DNA of 64,000 nucleotides from Geothrix fermentans DSM 14018 (GTDB taxonomy: Bacteria; Acidobacteriota; Holophagae; Holophagales; Holophagaceae), in contig NZ_KE386810.1 in assembly GCF_000428885.1 (NCBI RefSeq), positions 394,979-458,978 on the forward strand. Reading direction: 5' to 3'. The translations under genes were made by a program, and so were the position numbers. Numbering within the stretch: position 1 is the stretch's first letter; every line of letters starts with the position of its first letter. Positions 1-13,194 of the stretch are shown here, in pieces. Below the pieces are notes generated by a model that saw only the letters and a list, made by a program, of their open reading frames with translations, did not search any database and was not told the origin of the DNA.

Positions 1-38
1 AGGCCAGTGCCGACTCGCGAAGGCGCAGCCTGAGCGAT

Positions 39-86
39 GGTCAGCCCGGCCCCTTTGCGCGCAGGCGCAAAGGGGCCGGGCTGACC
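39..86. repeat. Perfect 22-bp inverted repeat beside the SRP RNA gene
   Basis: Positions 39-60 and 65-86 are exact reverse complements around a 4-nt loop (61-64). The right arm overlaps the 3' end of the SRP RNA on the minus strand (75-86), so a transcript reading leftward would make this hairpin directly after, and in competition with, the closing helix of the RNA. There is no T-tract after it, so a standard intrinsic terminator is not proved. It may act as a processing or termination hairpin. Confidence 0.7.
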
Positions 87-165
87 ACGGCACTCGGGGG
101 AACGACTTAGGGCTGCTTCTTCCGACCTGACCCGGTTCATCGCACCCCGATGCATGGGGCCCGGC
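75..165 (-). ncRNA. ffs: Bacterial small SRP RNA (4.5S RNA)
   Basis: On the minus strand the domain IV signature is present: GGTCAGGTC, a GGAA tetraloop, then GAAGCAGCC (around 110-133). This is the part that binds Ffh in the signal recognition particle, which targets membrane and secreted proteins co-translationally. The outer ends GCCGGGC (165-159) and GCCCGGC (81-75) pair to close the rod, giving about 91 nt, typical of the short bacterial form without an Alu domain. The exact ends are inferred from pairing. No convincing promoter was found upstream on the minus strand. Confidence 0.88.
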
Positions 166-294
166 TTGCCTCCAGGGTAGCCCGCAAAGGGTGTGCCGCG
201 CCAGGGTAAGGCCCCTGCGCGGAGGCGCACCGGCCCTCGAAGTGCCGGATTTCATGGGGTTTTTTAATCGCTGGAAAAATCCGGTGCTGGACCC

Positions 295-323
295 TTGACA
301 CCCCTACATGTTGGGGCCATCCT
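295..323 (+). promoter_or_regulatory. Putative nrdJ promoter with embedded palindrome
   Basis: A perfect -35 hexamer TTGACA (295-300) is followed after 17 nt by a weak -10 (CATCCT, 318-323). The spacer is itself a near-perfect 16-bp palindrome (301-316, CCCC-TACATGTT-GGGG, one mismatched pair), a plausible operator. The rest of the 166-450 non-coding stretch holds one more short inverted repeat (245-252 with 277-284, CCGGATTT/AAATCCGG). I see no cobalamin riboswitch there. Confidence 0.4.
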
Positions 324-450
324 TTTCTCCCGGCACAACCCCTTGAGGTTTCCCATCAAACCCCCTCCACGGAAGGGGCAGGTTCGTGCGCCTCAAGCGG
401 ATGGGTCCCCACCCCGACCGTCCTCCACCCCCCTACCCAGGACCGCACCC

Positions 451-3855
<3,405 letters not shown>

Positions 3856-3872
3856 TCCGAGGATCAGATCCA

Positions 3873-3938
3873 CCCCGAAGACGGGAAGACCACGAGGAGG
3901 AACGCCTGATTCACCTCGTGGTCTTCCCGTCTTCGGGG
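3873..3938. terminator. Bidirectional terminator between nrdJ and nudC
   Basis: A perfect 25-bp inverted repeat (3873-3897 with 3914-3938) with a 16-nt loop lies between the two convergent genes, followed on the plus strand by a T/C-rich run. It is well placed to stop transcription from both sides. Confidence 0.8.
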
Positions 3939-3948
3939 TTTCCTCTCT

Positions 3949-4719
3949 TCAGGTAGTACGGCGCTGGCTCTCCGCCACGGCCGCATCGATCATCCAGCGC
4001 GCGATACTGAGGGGGGCGGGAAGCGGGGGGAGGTCGTCGAGGCTGAACCAGCGGGCGTCCTCCAGCTCGGCCGGATCGGGGCGAAGCTCACCCTCCAGGT
4101 GCTCGGCGGTGAAGGCCACCATGAGGCCATTGGGGAAGGGCCAGGGCTGGCTGCCGAAATAGCGCAGGTTCTGGACCGTGATGCCCAGTTCCTCGGCCAC
4201 CTCCCGCTGGACGGCCTGCTCCAGGGACTCGCCGGGCTCTGTGAAGCCCGCGATGGCGCTGTACACGCCGGGCTTGAAGTGGGGCGAACGCGCCAGGGCC
4301 AGTTCGCGCACGGTCCCCGCCCCGCGCTGGATGAGCACGATGATGGCCGTGGCATTCGAGGGGAACACCGTCCGGCCGCAGGCCGGGCAGCGCCGCCCGT
4401 GTCCCTCGCAGGGTTCCAGGGCCGTGGCGCAGGCGCCGCAGAACCGGTGGCCCGCCTCCCACTCCAGCCACTGGTAGGCCCGCCCGGCCCGCGCCCAATC
4501 CCCGGTGTCCATGCGCGGAAAGGCGTCCCGCAACCCGAGGGCCTCCACGCCTTCCGGCCGCGGGTGGTCCTCGGCCACCCGCAGGGCCACATGGCCTTCG
4601 GGCAGGCGAAGGCAGGCCTGGGGCTCGAGCGGTACTCCGGGCTCCCGGGGCCCTTCCTCCAAGGGAAGCCACAGCCGGTCGCCCTGGAAGATGAACCTGC
4701 GTCCGTCCATGAACCCCAT
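3949..4719 (-). CDS. nudC: NADH pyrophosphatase-type Nudix hydrolase
   Basis: Likely hydrolyses NAD(H), and possibly NAD-capped RNA, to NMN(H) and AMP. The protein has a central zinc ribbon (CGAC...CPAC), the Nudix box GFTEPGESLEQAVQREVAEELG and, shortly after, SQPWPFP, the signature that separates NudC from other Nudix enzymes. About 256 residues, normal for the family. Two in-frame ATGs (4719 and 4710) are possible and neither has a strong Shine-Dalgarno sequence. It starts 20 bp after the stop of the propeller gene upstream, so the two may be co-transcribed. The N-terminal domain is poorly conserved, as usual in this family. Confidence 0.9.
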   Translation of the reverse strand: MGFMDGRRFIFQGDRLWLPLEEGPREPGVPLEPQACLRLPEGHVALRVAEDHPRPEGVEALGLRDAFPRMDTGDWARAGRAYQWLEWEAGHRFCGACATALEPCEGHGRRCPACGRTVFPSNATAIIVLIQRGAGTVRELALARSPHFKPGVYSAIAGFTEPGESLEQAVQREVAEELGITVQNLRYFGSQPWPFPNGLMVAFTAEHLEGELRPDPAELEDARWFSLDDLPPLPAPLSIARWMIDAAVAESQRRTT

Positions 4720-4739
4720 GCTACCGGATACGGTTCGAC

Positions 4740-5846
<1,107 letters not shown>

Positions 5847-5847
5847 C

Positions 5848-6117
5848 TCAGCCTCCGGAAAGAGTCTGCATGACGTAGATCTCGCTGGCCGCGGACACGG
5901 GATCCGTGAGTCCCCGGCGATCCGCGACGGGGACGCCATCCACGAAGACCGCCATGTGGAACCTCAGGGCCCCGTGCTCGTCCAGCACGTAGCCGCGGAG
6001 CCTCGGATACAGGGCGAAGGCGGCTTCCAGGCTCTCCTGCACCGTGGCGCCCTCCACCGTGCAGGGCGGGCAGGCCACGTGGCGCTGGAGGTTTCTTGTG
6101 AATGCGACTCGGGACAT
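5848..6117 (-). CDS. MoaD/ThiS-like ubiquitin-fold protein
   Basis: An 89-residue beta-grasp protein ending in Gly-Gly (SGG at the C-terminus), the hallmark of sulfur-carrier proteins MoaD and ThiS that are activated at the terminal glycine by an E1-like enzyme. The motif FVDGVPVADRRGLTDPV fits the MoaD pattern before the tail. Start ATG 6117 was chosen because the upstream in-frame extension does not fit the fold. No MoeB/ThiF adenylyltransferase or MoaE lies nearby, and its partner gene is a BNR propeller rather than a cofactor synthase, so a molybdopterin role should not be assumed. Confidence 0.8.
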   Translation of the reverse strand: MSRVAFTRNLQRHVACPPCTVEGATVQESLEAAFALYPRLRGYVLDEHGALRFHMAVFVDGVPVADRRGLTDPVSAASEIYVMQTLSGG

Positions 6118-6179
6118 GGCGATCCTGGAGGCCCGGACACTTTCCCCCAAGGGCACCTGGCTGTCAAGACAGCGAGTTC

Positions 6180-6398
6180 CTAGTCGAAACGATCGGAATC
6201 ATCCCAGCGTTCCCGGTGCGCCTGGGCCCGTTTCTTCGCCTCCGCGAGCTGGGCCTGGGCCTCGTCGAACTCCTCGTCTTCGAGCCGCGTGGGGTCCGGC
6301 AGGGGATGTCCGTCCAGCTGGTGGAGAGGCGCGGCGCGGCGCTCCACGCCGACGATCCTGCTCCAGGACTTCTTGCGCCGTTCGACCTGTTCGATCAT
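6180..6398 (-). CDS. Small charged hypothetical protein
   Basis: A 72-residue, highly charged protein rich in Arg, Glu, Asp and Gln, with a C-terminal helical stretch (EAQAQLAEAKKRAQAHRERW) likely to form a coiled coil. The start is supported by a strong Shine-Dalgarno (GGAGGTGG, 5 nt before ATG 6398). The open frame continues antisense into mdh, but that part is a shadow. No family recognised and no signal peptide. It lies 62 bp upstream of the MoaD-like gene on the same strand and could head that operon. Confidence 0.6.
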   Translation of the reverse strand: MIEQVERRKKSWSRIVGVERRAAPLHQLDGHPLPDPTRLEDEEFDEAQAQLAEAKKRAQAHRERWDDSDRFD

Positions 6399-6450
6399 GG
6401 TCCACCTCCGGCTCAAGCCAAGCATAGGTTCCGGACCTGGACCTGCCATT

Positions 6451-6485
6451 GCAAAAAAGCGCAGGGGGATCGCTCCCCCTGCGCT
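6451..6485 (-). terminator. Rho-independent terminator of mdh
   Basis: On the minus strand a 12-bp GC-rich stem (6485-6474 with 6469-6458) with a 4-nt loop is followed directly by a run of T (6458-6453). It begins 17 nt after the mdh stop codon. Confidence 0.9.
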
Positions 6486-6502
6486 CTCCGGAAAGGGCGC
6501 CC

Positions 6503-7492
6503 CTACTTGACGAGGCCCAGCTGCTTCACGGCCTGGCGCTCCTCTTCGAGCTCCTTGGCCGTGGCGTCCATCTTGGCGCGGCTGAATTCGTTGATCTCCA
6601 GGCCCTTCACGATCTCCACCTGGCCGTTCTTCACGGTGACGGGGTAGCCGTAGACCAGGCCCTCGGGCACGCCGTAGCTGCCGTCGGAGGGGAAGGCCAT
6701 GCTGGTCCAGTCGCCCTCGGCGGTGCCCAGCGCCCAGGAGCGCATGTGGTCGATGGCGGCGTTGGCGGCGCTGGCGGCGCTGCTGAGGCCGCGGGCCTCG
6801 ATGATGGCGGCGCCGCGCTTGGCGACGGTGGGGATGAAGGTCTTCTCGTACCACTCGTGGTCATTGACCAGGGCGTGGGCGTTCTTGCCCTCCACCTCGG
6901 CGTGGTAGAGGTCCGGGAACTGCGTGGTGCTGTGGTTGCCCCAGATGGTCATCTTCTTGATGGCGGTGACGGGCTTGCCGGTCTTCTCCGCCAGCTGGGA
7001 GATGGCGCGGTTGTGGTCCAGGCGCACCATGGCGTGGAACTGGCTGGGCTTGAGCTTGGGCGCGTTGGAGAGCGCGATCAGGGCGTTGGTGTTGGCGGGG
7101 TTGCCGACCACCAGCACCTTCACGTTGCGGCTGGCCACTTCGCTCAGGGCCTCGCCCTGGGGCTTGAAGATGCCGCCGTTGGCGGAGAGCAGGTCGCTGC
7201 GCTCCATGCCGGCCTTGCGCGGCAGGGCGCCCACGAGTAGCGCATAATCCGCATCCTTGAAGGCGACCTTGGGGTCATCGGAGGTGACGACGCCCGCCAG
7301 CAGAGGGAAGGCGCAGTCCTTGAGCTCCATGACCACGCCGTTCAGCGCCTTCAGGGCCGGGGTGATCTCCAGGAGCTGGAGGATCACAGGCTGGTCCTCG
7401 CCCAGCATCGCGCCGCTGGCGATGCGGAAGAGCAGGCTGTATCCGATCTGACCGGCTGCGCCGGTGACGGCCACGCGAACGGGGGGCTTCAT
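6503..7492 (-). CDS. mdh: Malate dehydrogenase
   Basis: Interconverts malate and oxaloacetate with NAD(H) in the TCA cycle. The 329-residue protein shows the N-terminal dinucleotide fold ([10 protein letters not shown]), the substrate-binding [11 protein letters not shown] segment, NPANTNAL, the catalytic LDHNRA region and GNHSTTQ. It belongs to the cytosolic-type, longer MDH group (type 2) rather than the LDH-like group, as judged from [11 protein letters not shown] good ribosome site (AGGAGG) lies 5 nt before the ATG. It is transcribed alone: a terminator follows and the divergent diguanylate cyclase lies upstream. Confidence 0.96.
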   Translation of the reverse strand: MKPPVRVAVTGAAGQIGYSLLFRIASGAMLGEDQPVILQLLEITPALKALNGVVMELKDCAFPLLAGVVTSDDPKVAFKDADYALLVGALPRKAGMERSDLLSANGGIFKPQGEALSEVASRNVKVLVVGNPANTNALIALSNAPKLKPSQFHAMVRLDHNRAISQLAEKTGKPVTAIKKMTIWGNHSTTQFPDLYHAEVEGKNAHALVNDHEWYEKTFIPTVAKRGAAIIEARGLSSAASAANAAIDHMRSWALGTAEGDWTSMAFPSDGSYGVPEGLVYGYPVTVKNGQVEIVKGLEINEFSRAKMDATAKELEEERQAVKQLGLVK

Positions 7493-7669
7493 GCGATCCT
7501 CCTGGAAGATGGCTCATTCTATACCTCGCCCCCGGGGTGAAACCCCACCGGCCGGGAATCCGTGATCTAGATCCCTCATCTTGTCAGCCTCATGGAAGAA
7601 TCCACCGCTTCCGCACCAATAGGAAAGTTCCGTGGTTCATCCTCCGATAGGATGGAATCTGACCGAACC

Positions 7670-10600
7670 ATGCGCCCCCTCCTCCGCTTCTTCCTGACCC
7701 TCCTGCTGGCCAGCCTCGCGCTGGCGGGCTCCGCCGCGGGCCTCCCAGGGTCCGGGCGCATGGTCTTCCGGAGCTACGGACCCACCGAAGGCCTGGAACA
7801 CACCAGCATCACCACCCTGACCCAGGATGCCGAGGGCTTCCTCTGGATCGGCACCGAGGGCGGCGCCTACCGCTTCGATGGCTCGGGTTTCCGGCTCTGG
7901 AGCCTGCCCGAGGGCCTGCCTTCCGCCTGGGTGCGCGCCTTCTGGCCCAGCGGCGACGGCGGCCTGTGGATCGGCACCCGCGCCGGCCTCTGCCTGCTGA
8001 AGGATGGCCGGATCCGGACCCCGGAGGCCGGCGATCCCCTGGCCTCCGCCCAGATCCACCGCATCCTGGGCGACGCCCAGGGCCGCCTCTGGGTCGCCGC
8101 CGAATCCGGGCTGTTCGTGAGCCCCGATGGGACCCTCCGTTTCACGCCCGCCCGAGGCTGGCCCGGCGGCCCGGCCCATGCCCTCGCCCTGGATGGCGAG
8201 GGACTCTGGGTGGGCGGCACGGCGGTCCTCCACCACCGGGACGGGAGGGGGGCCTGGCGTGCCTGGGCGGCCGCCGAGGGCCTGCCGGCGGAGCCCGTGA
8301 AGGACCTCCTCAAGGTCCCCTCCGACACCCTCTGGATCCGCACCTCCAGCCAGCTCCGGGTGCTCGCCCCCGGGGGCACGCGCCTGGGGCCGCCGGCCCT
8401 GGGCCTCCCCTCCCTGGCCGTGAGCGTGTACGAGGAAACCCTCGCCGCGGACGGCGGCGACGGCGTGTTCGTCCCCACCGTCAAGGGGCTCCTCCACCTG
8501 ACGGACCGGGCCTGGAGGCTCCTGGACGAGCGCCGGGGCCTGCCCTCGGGCTGGGCCAACCAGGCCTTCGTGGACCGCTCCGGCAACCTCTGGGTGGCCA
8601 GCCTGGGCCTGCACCGGCTCCAGGGCAGCGGCGCCTGGGAAAACTTCACGCGGCTGGATGGCCTGCCTGCGGACAACGTCTGGGGCCTGCTGCGCGACCG
8701 CACCGGCCTGCTCTGGATCGCCACCGCCGGCGGACTCGCCAGTCTGGATGCCAGCGGCCTGACGCCCTACCCACCCGGGGCGGATCTGGTGCTCTACACC
8801 CTGAAGGAGGGCCCGGACGGCTCCATTTGGGGGGCCGGCGAACACCCCTTCCTGATCCGCATCAGTCCGGACCGCGCCCGGCTGACCCGCATCCCCCTGC
8901 CGCCTTCCCCGAACCTGGCCGTGCCGGTGGCGCTGGCCTTCGATCGCGCCGGGGACCTGTGGGTGGGCACCACCCGCGCGGGCCTCTGGCGGGTCTCGGA
9001 CCCCGGCGGCCGGGCGGCCTTCCACCAAGTGGAGCTGCCCGGATCCCCGGCCCCGGAGGCCATCACCGCCCTGCACGAGGACGGCCAGGGCCGCCTCTGG
9101 GTCGCCACGGACCGGGGCCTGGCGCGCCTGGACCAGGGCCGGTGGCAGCTCTGGGGCCGGGAGATCGGGCTCCATCCCGCTCCCCTCGCGGCCCTGGCCC
9201 CCCTTCCCGACGGCACCGCCTGGGTGGCCTACCGGGAGCCCCTGGGCCTCACGCTGATGGATCTGCGGGGCGATGCTCCCAAGGTCCTGCGCCACTGGAT
9301 CCGGAAGGAGGGCCTCGCCAGCGACTCGGTCTACAGCCTAGCCTCCGACGCCTCCGGGCGCCTGTGGGTGGGCGGCCCCCGGGGTGTCCAGTGCGTGCAG
9401 GGGCGGGAGCACCACCTCTTCCGGCGGGAGGACGGCCTCACCAGCACGGACTGCAATCCCTTCTCCACCTGGGTGGACGCCGACGGCGGCGTGTGGTTCG
9501 GCTCCACGGCGGGCCTGCTCCACCACCGTCCCGAACCGGGTCCCCGGGCCCAGCGCCTGCCCGAGGCCCGCTTCATCTCCTTCCGCCTGGGATCGCGCCT
9601 GTGGGAGCACGCCTTCACGGGCCCCGTGGACCTGGGCGCCGTGCCCTACGGCGACCGCACCCTCTCCGCCCAGTTCACATCCCTCACCTTCGAGCACGAG
9701 GGCCGGATCCGCTTCCAGTCCCGCCTCGTGGGCCTGGACGAGGACTGGGTGGACATCGGCACCCGGGACCTGCGCTACTCGGCCCTCTCCCCCGGCACCT
9801 ACCGCCTGGAGGTCCGCGCCCTCATCGAGGACGGCGGCGCCGGGCCGGTCGCCTCCGCCGCGTTCCGCGTGCTGCGCCCCTGGTGGCTGCGCTGGTGGGC
9901 CTGGCCCGTCTGGGCGGGGCTGGCGGTCTGCGCGGGCCTGGGCGCCTTCCGCTGGCGGCTGCGCCTTCTGGAGAAGCGCAACGAGGAACTGAAGGTCCTG
10001 GTCTACCAGCGGACGGAGGCCCTGGAGCTGAGCAACCTGGCCCTGGCCACCATCTCCACCACGGACCCCCTCACCGGCCTGCGGAACCGGCGCTACCTGG
10101 AGGAGGAGCTGCCCCCGGTCCTCGCCCTCGTCCTGCGCGCCCAGCGCGACCACCTGGCCATGGAGCACAGCCCCAGCGAAGCCTGCCTCGTCTTCGCCAT
10201 GATCGACCTGGACCACTTCAAGCGCGTGAACGACACCTGGAGCCACGCCGCCGGGGACCTGGCCCTGAAGCAGGTGGCGGACATCCTCCGCCGCGAGGCC
10301 CGCGAATCCGACTTCCTCATCCGGTGGGGCGGCGAGGAGATCCTCTTCGTCGGCCACACCTCGGACCTCGACGGCGCGGCCACGGTCGTGGCCCGCCTCC
10401 ACCAGGCCATCCGGGAGCACGCCTTCGAGCTCGGGACCGGACAGCCCGTGGCCATCACCTGCTCCATCGGCTTCTCGCTCTTCCCCTTCCAGGCGGACCA
10501 CCTGGAGGCGGCCTCCTGGGAGGACCAGGTGCGCGTGGCGGATCGCTGCCTCTACGCCGCCAAGCGCTCCGGACGCGACGGCTGGGTGGGCGTTGCCGCC

Positions 10601-10720
10601 CGCGCGGGCCTCCCCGAGGGCCTGGCCCAGCGCTTCGACCAGGGTCCCGCCCTCTGCGCCCAGGCCGGCACCGTGCACCTGCGCCACAGCCCCCGCGAGG
10701 GGGACCTGGTCTGGCACTAG
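7670..10720 (+). CDS. Periplasmic propeller-sensing diguanylate cyclase
   Basis: Membrane sensor predicted to make cyclic di-GMP. The order in the 1016-residue protein is: signal peptide (about 1-23); 14-bladed two-component-regulator propeller made of repeats with LWIGT/LWVGG motifs (about 30-620); Y_Y_Y domain (about 660-720); one membrane helix (about 738-763); short coiled coil; and a C-terminal GGDEF domain. The active-site motif is GGEEI (887-891), an accepted active variant, and an inhibitory site RxxD (RESD) lies five residues before it, so product feedback is expected. DPLTGLRNRR and DLDHFKRVND are intact. The layout resembles hybrid histidine-kinase sensors for polysaccharides with the kinase part replaced by GGDEF. 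The start was chosen to give a clean signal peptide; two upstream ATGs exist. Confidence 0.9.
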   Translation: MRPLLRFFLTLLLASLALAGSAAGLPGSGRMVFRSYGPTEGLEHTSITTLTQDAEGFLWIGTEGGAYRFDGSGFRLWSLPEGLPSAWVRAFWPSGDGGLWIGTRAGLCLLKDGRIRTPEAGDPLASAQIHRILGDAQGRLWVAAESGLFVSPDGTLRFTPARGWPGGPAHALALDGEGLWVGGTAVLHHRDGRGAWRAWAAAEGLPAEPVKDLLKVPSDTLWIRTSSQLRVLAPGGTRLGPPALGLPSLAVSVYEETLAADGGDGVFVPTVKGLLHLTDRAWRLLDERRGLPSGWANQAFVDRSGNLWVASLGLHRLQGSGAWENFTRLDGLPADNVWGLLRDRTGLLWIATAGGLASLDASGLTPYPPGADLVLYTLKEGPDGSIWGAGEHPFLIRISPDRARLTRIPLPPSPNLAVPVALAFDRAGDLWVGTTRAGLWRVSDPGGRAAFHQVELPGSPAPEAITALHEDGQGRLWVATDRGLARLDQGRWQLWGREIGLHPAPLAALAPLPDGTAWVAYREPLGLTLMDLRGDAPKVLRHWIRKEGLASDSVYSLASDASGRLWVGGPRGVQCVQGREHHLFRREDGLTSTDCNPFSTWVDADGGVWFGSTAGLLHHRPEPGPRAQRLPEARFISFRLGSRLWEHAFTGPVDLGAVPYGDRTLSAQFTSLTFEHEGRIRFQSRLVGLDEDWVDIGTRDLRYSALSPGTYRLEVRALIEDGGAGPVASAAFRVLRPWWLRWWAWPVWAGLAVCAGLGAFRWRLRLLEKRNEELKVLVYQRTEALELSNLALATISTTDPLTGLRNRRYLEEELPPVLALVLRAQRDHLAMEHSPSEACLVFAMIDLDHFKRVNDTWSHAAGDLALKQVADILRREARESDFLIRWGGEEILFVGHTSDLDGAATVVARLHQAIREHAFELGTGQPVAITCSIGFSLFPFQADHLEAASWEDQVRVADRCLYAAKRSGRDGWVGVAARAGLPEGLAQRFDQGPALCAQAGTVHLRHSPREGDLVWH

Positions 10721-10726
10721 GCGCGG

Positions 10727-11455
10727 CTAGAAGGCCTTGGCCTCCATCTCCTTCACCATCTGCTCCCCGCCCAGCTGGCGCATCTGGCCCAGGATCCAGG
10801 CCTGACGTCCCCGGATGTAGTCGCTGGGGGCGTTCGCGCGGAACTTGCGCGGGTTGGGCAGCACCGCGGCCAACAGGGCCGCCTCGCCGGGCGTGAGCCG
10901 CTTGGCGGGCTTCCCGAAGTAGGTGCGGGCGGCGGCCTCGGCGCCATAGACGCCGTCTCCGAACTCCACGATGTTCAGGTAGACCTCGAGGATCCGCTTC
11001 TTCGACCAGCCCAGCTCGATCATCAGCGTGAACCAGGCTTCGGCGCCTTTCCGGGCCCAGGAGCGCGTGTTCCAGAGGAAGAGGTTCTTGGCCGTCTGCT
11101 GGGAGACCGTGGACGCGCCCCGCTTCCGGCGGCTGTGCTCGTTGTGCTGGATGGCCTTCTCGATGGCCTCCCAGTCGAAGCCGAAGTGGTCCGGGAAGTT
11201 CTGGTCCTCGGCGGCGATCACCGCCGCGCCCAGGCTGGGCGAGATGTCCTCCAGGGGCACCCAGCGGTGGCGCGAGACGTAGGGCTTGCCGCTGCCCCAG
11301 GATTCCACCCGGCGCTGCACCATGAGGGCCGACACCGGCACTGGCACCCAGCGGAACACCAGCACCAGGAGCAGGCTGAGCCCCAGGAACAGGCCCGCCA
11401 CCCAGCCCAGGACCACCAGGATCCGTCCGCCCCAGCCGCGCTTCTTCTTCGCCAT
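10727..11455 (-). CDS. mtgA: Monofunctional peptidoglycan glycosyltransferase
   Basis: Polymerises lipid II into glycan strands in the periplasm. The 242-residue protein has an N-terminal membrane anchor (about 10-32) and one GT51 domain with the signatures AAEDQNF (catalytic Glu), [37 protein letters not shown] and [22 protein letters not shown]. No transpeptidase domain follows, as expected for MtgA. It converges with the diguanylate cyclase gene (stops 6 bp apart) and diverges from the aminopeptidase gene (start codons about 110 bp apart). Confidence 0.95.
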   Translation of the reverse strand: MAKKKRGWGGRILVVLGWVAGLFLGLSLLLVLVFRWVPVPVSALMVQRRVESWGSGKPYVSRHRWVPLEDISPSLGAAVIAAEDQNFPDHFGFDWEAIEKAIQHNEHSRRKRGASTVSQQTAKNLFLWNTRSWARKGAEAWFTLMIELGWSKKRILEVYLNIVEFGDGVYGAEAAARTYFGKPAKRLTPGEAALLAAVLPNPRKFRANAPSDYIRGRQAWILGQMRQLGGEQMVKEMEAKAF

Positions 11456-11563
11456 CCCTCCAGGATGCCAGCCCCAGGGCCCGGAATCGCCTCCGCGATT
11501 CCGGGATGGGAAAAGGAATCGGGGCCCGGGGCCGCTGTGGCATCCTCGCAGGCGGAGGACGGC

Positions 11564-12712
11564 ATGCGCGAAGCCCTGACGGGACCTGAACTGGTGGCGC
11601 TGGTGCGGCGGGTGTTCCAGCCCCGGCCCGGGGAGAAGGCCCTGGCCATCCTGGTGGACCTGCCGGACGCCAAGGTTCCCGATGACCCCAGCTGGGCCGC
11701 CCGCCGGGAGATCGCGCGGGCCTGGACGACCGAGCTGAATGCCCACCGCGCCGAGCTGGGGCTGGAGACGCACCTGGTGGTGTACCCCAACGTGCACACC
11801 AACAACGGCGATCTGCCGGAGCGGGCCTGGTTCCACGCGGGCGGCCCCCTGCCTTCGGTGGAATCCCTGGATCCCGCGACGTCCATCCGCTTCGCGGACC
11901 TCTATGCCGGTCACCCCATCCTCATCGCCCTCACCAAGTTCTCCGCCACGGCGCCCCTCAAGCTGGCGGCGAAGACGCAGCCCATCCGCGCCGCCACCAT
12001 GCCCGGCTTCCGCGAGGACATGATCCCCGCCCTGCGCCTGGACTACACGGAGGTGAACCGCCGCGTGAACCTCCTGAAGGACCTGCTGGACCGGGCCGAG
12101 GGCGCGAACTTCCGCTTCGCCACCCCCGCCGGCCCCTGCGAGCTGCACGTGGATCTGCGCAACCGCACGGGCCACGCCTCCGGCGGCTTGCTGCCCGCGC
12201 CCGGCGTGGCGGGCAACCTGCCCTCGGGCGAGGCCTACATCGTGCCCTACGAGGGCGAGCGCGAGGGCAATCCCAGCCGCACGGCCGGCGTCATGCCCGT
12301 GCAGTTCGGCGACGAGATCGTGCGCTACCGCATGGAAGGCAACAAGGCCCTGGAGGTGATCAGCGATGGCCCCAGGTCCCGGGAGGAGGCCACCCACCTC
12401 GCCCAGGAGCCCGCCTACGGCAACCTGGCGGAGCTGGGGCTGGGCGTGCTGGCCGCCTTCGGCGTGAAGCCCATCGGCGAGATCCTCCTGGACGAGAAGC
12501 TGGGCCTCCACCTCGCCTTCGGCCGTAGCGACCACTTCGGCGGCCAGGTGGGCCCCAAGGACTTCAGCGGCCCCGAGGCCGTCATCCACATCGACCGCGT
12601 CTACGTCCCCGAGACCCAACCCGACGTGAAGGTGGCCTCCGTGGACCTCCGGATGGCCGATGGGTCCGCAGTGGCGCTCATGCGGAACGGGGAGTACGCC
12701 GTGGGGTTCTGA
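11564..12712 (+). CDS. M29-type (AmpS/PepS-like) metallopeptidase
   Basis: Predicted cytosolic metallo-aminopeptidase related to thermophilic aminopeptidase T. The 382-residue sequence lines up with the M29 metal-site pattern: Glu in NLPSGEAY, Glu in AELGLGV, His in [10 protein letters not shown], and His plus Asp in AVIHIDRV; all five expected ligands are present, so the enzyme is probably active. Start at 11564 is supported by GGAGG 5 nt upstream. Identity with characterised members looks low, so substrate preference is not known. A repeat-derived hairpin with a T-tract follows and probably serves as its terminator. Confidence 0.7.
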   Translation: MREALTGPELVALVRRVFQPRPGEKALAILVDLPDAKVPDDPSWAARREIARAWTTELNAHRAELGLETHLVVYPNVHTNNGDLPERAWFHAGGPLPSVESLDPATSIRFADLYAGHPILIALTKFSATAPLKLAAKTQPIRAATMPGFREDMIPALRLDYTEVNRRVNLLKDLLDRAEGANFRFATPAGPCELHVDLRNRTGHASGGLLPAPGVAGNLPSGEAYIVPYEGEREGNPSRTAGVMPVQFGDEIVRYRMEGNKALEVISDGPRSREEATHLAQEPAYGNLAELGLGVLAAFGVKPIGEILLDEKLGLHLAFGRSDHFGGQVGPKDFSGPEAVIHIDRVYVPETQPDVKVASVDLRMADGSAVALMRNGEYAVGF

Positions 12713-12748
12713 TCCCAGCAAACGTCCTCATTCGGAAGAATCAAGGAT

Positions 12749-12830
12749 TCACCACCAAAACACCAAGAACTACGAAAACATTTCCTTTTGCATTTCTTGG
12801 TGTCCTGGTGCCTTGGTGGTGACCTTTTTT
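12749..12830 (+). repeat. 9-nt-periodic hairpin repeat with T-tract (copy 1)
   Basis: Left arm 12749-12769 and right arm 12794-12822 are built from CACCAAG-type units repeated about every 9 nt and pair with each other; the left arm lacks one unit. The plus strand continues with CCTTTTTT (12823-12830), so the element can act as terminator for the aminopeptidase gene. The same element occurs at 40948-41025 and a partial one at 14646-14681. Confidence 0.7.
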
Positions 12831-12934
12831 ATTTCCTGATTATCGGCGAGCCTCAGCCAGAAAAGCGGAACGCAGAGGGCGCAGAGACCGCCCTTCGGGC
12901 GCACGGAGAGCGCGGAGGGGGCTCGACCCACCAT
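12831..12934. other. Non-coding stretch with degenerate periodic repeats
   Basis: No gene is visible from 12713 to 13194. This part contains a run of GCAGAGG/GCGGAGG-like units (about 12868-12920, AACGCAGAGGGCGCAGAG and similar) with a 9-10 nt spacing, resembling the CACCAAG elements in design but not in sequence. An open frame across it reads as low-complexity protein and is not considered real. Confidence 0.45.
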
Positions 12935-13043
12935 GCGTGGGCCCGCCGAAGGCGGCCTCCGGCGTTGCCGGAGGTCATGGGGGGCGCCAGGGCCGCGCAC
13001 CCCAAAAAGGGCGCGACCCTGGCGCCCCCCATGGAGCCCACGC
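12935..13043. other. Multi-hairpin (four-way junction) structured element
   Basis: An 8-bp outer stem (12935-12942 with 13036-13043) encloses three hairpins: 12943-12955 (5 bp, GAA loop), 12956-12974 (8 bp, GTT loop) and 12977-13032 (perfect 16-bp stem, 12977-12992 with 13017-13032, then an inner CGCGC/GCGCG part). All pairings were read directly from the sequence. It could be a small RNA, a DNA cruciform or the remnant of a mobile element. No promoter is evident. The remaining 13044-13194 shows nothing recognisable. Confidence 0.55.
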
Positions 13044-13194
13044 TTGCGAAGCTGCACCCCCAAATCAGCCGCAGCCCCGTTTTTCAATCTGTGCAAATCT
13101 GTGGACCCGAGGCCGTTTCTCCGTCATCTCCGGCTCCAGCCTTTCATCTTGCGAACATGGGGCTGAGCTTGGCCGAATAAGCAGGTTTTATTTT

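Noticed and set aside
90-200. Initial impression of a riboswitch (TPP or cobalamin type) before nrdJ
   Set aside because: The conserved string GGCTGCTTCTTCCGACCTGACC is the complement of SRP RNA domain IV, and the pairing fits a minus-strand SRP RNA.
6399-6854. N-terminal extension of the small charged protein into the mdh region
   Set aside because: It lies in another frame of mdh on the same strand, crosses the mdh terminator, and the downstream ATG has a strong Shine-Dalgarno.
12788-13180. A plus-strand open frame of 130 codons across the repeat region
   Set aside because: It translates the CACCAAG repeat and the multi-hairpin element into low-complexity sequence, has no ribosome site, and its N-terminus equals the translated repeat seen in the false extension upstream of the ArnT-like gene.
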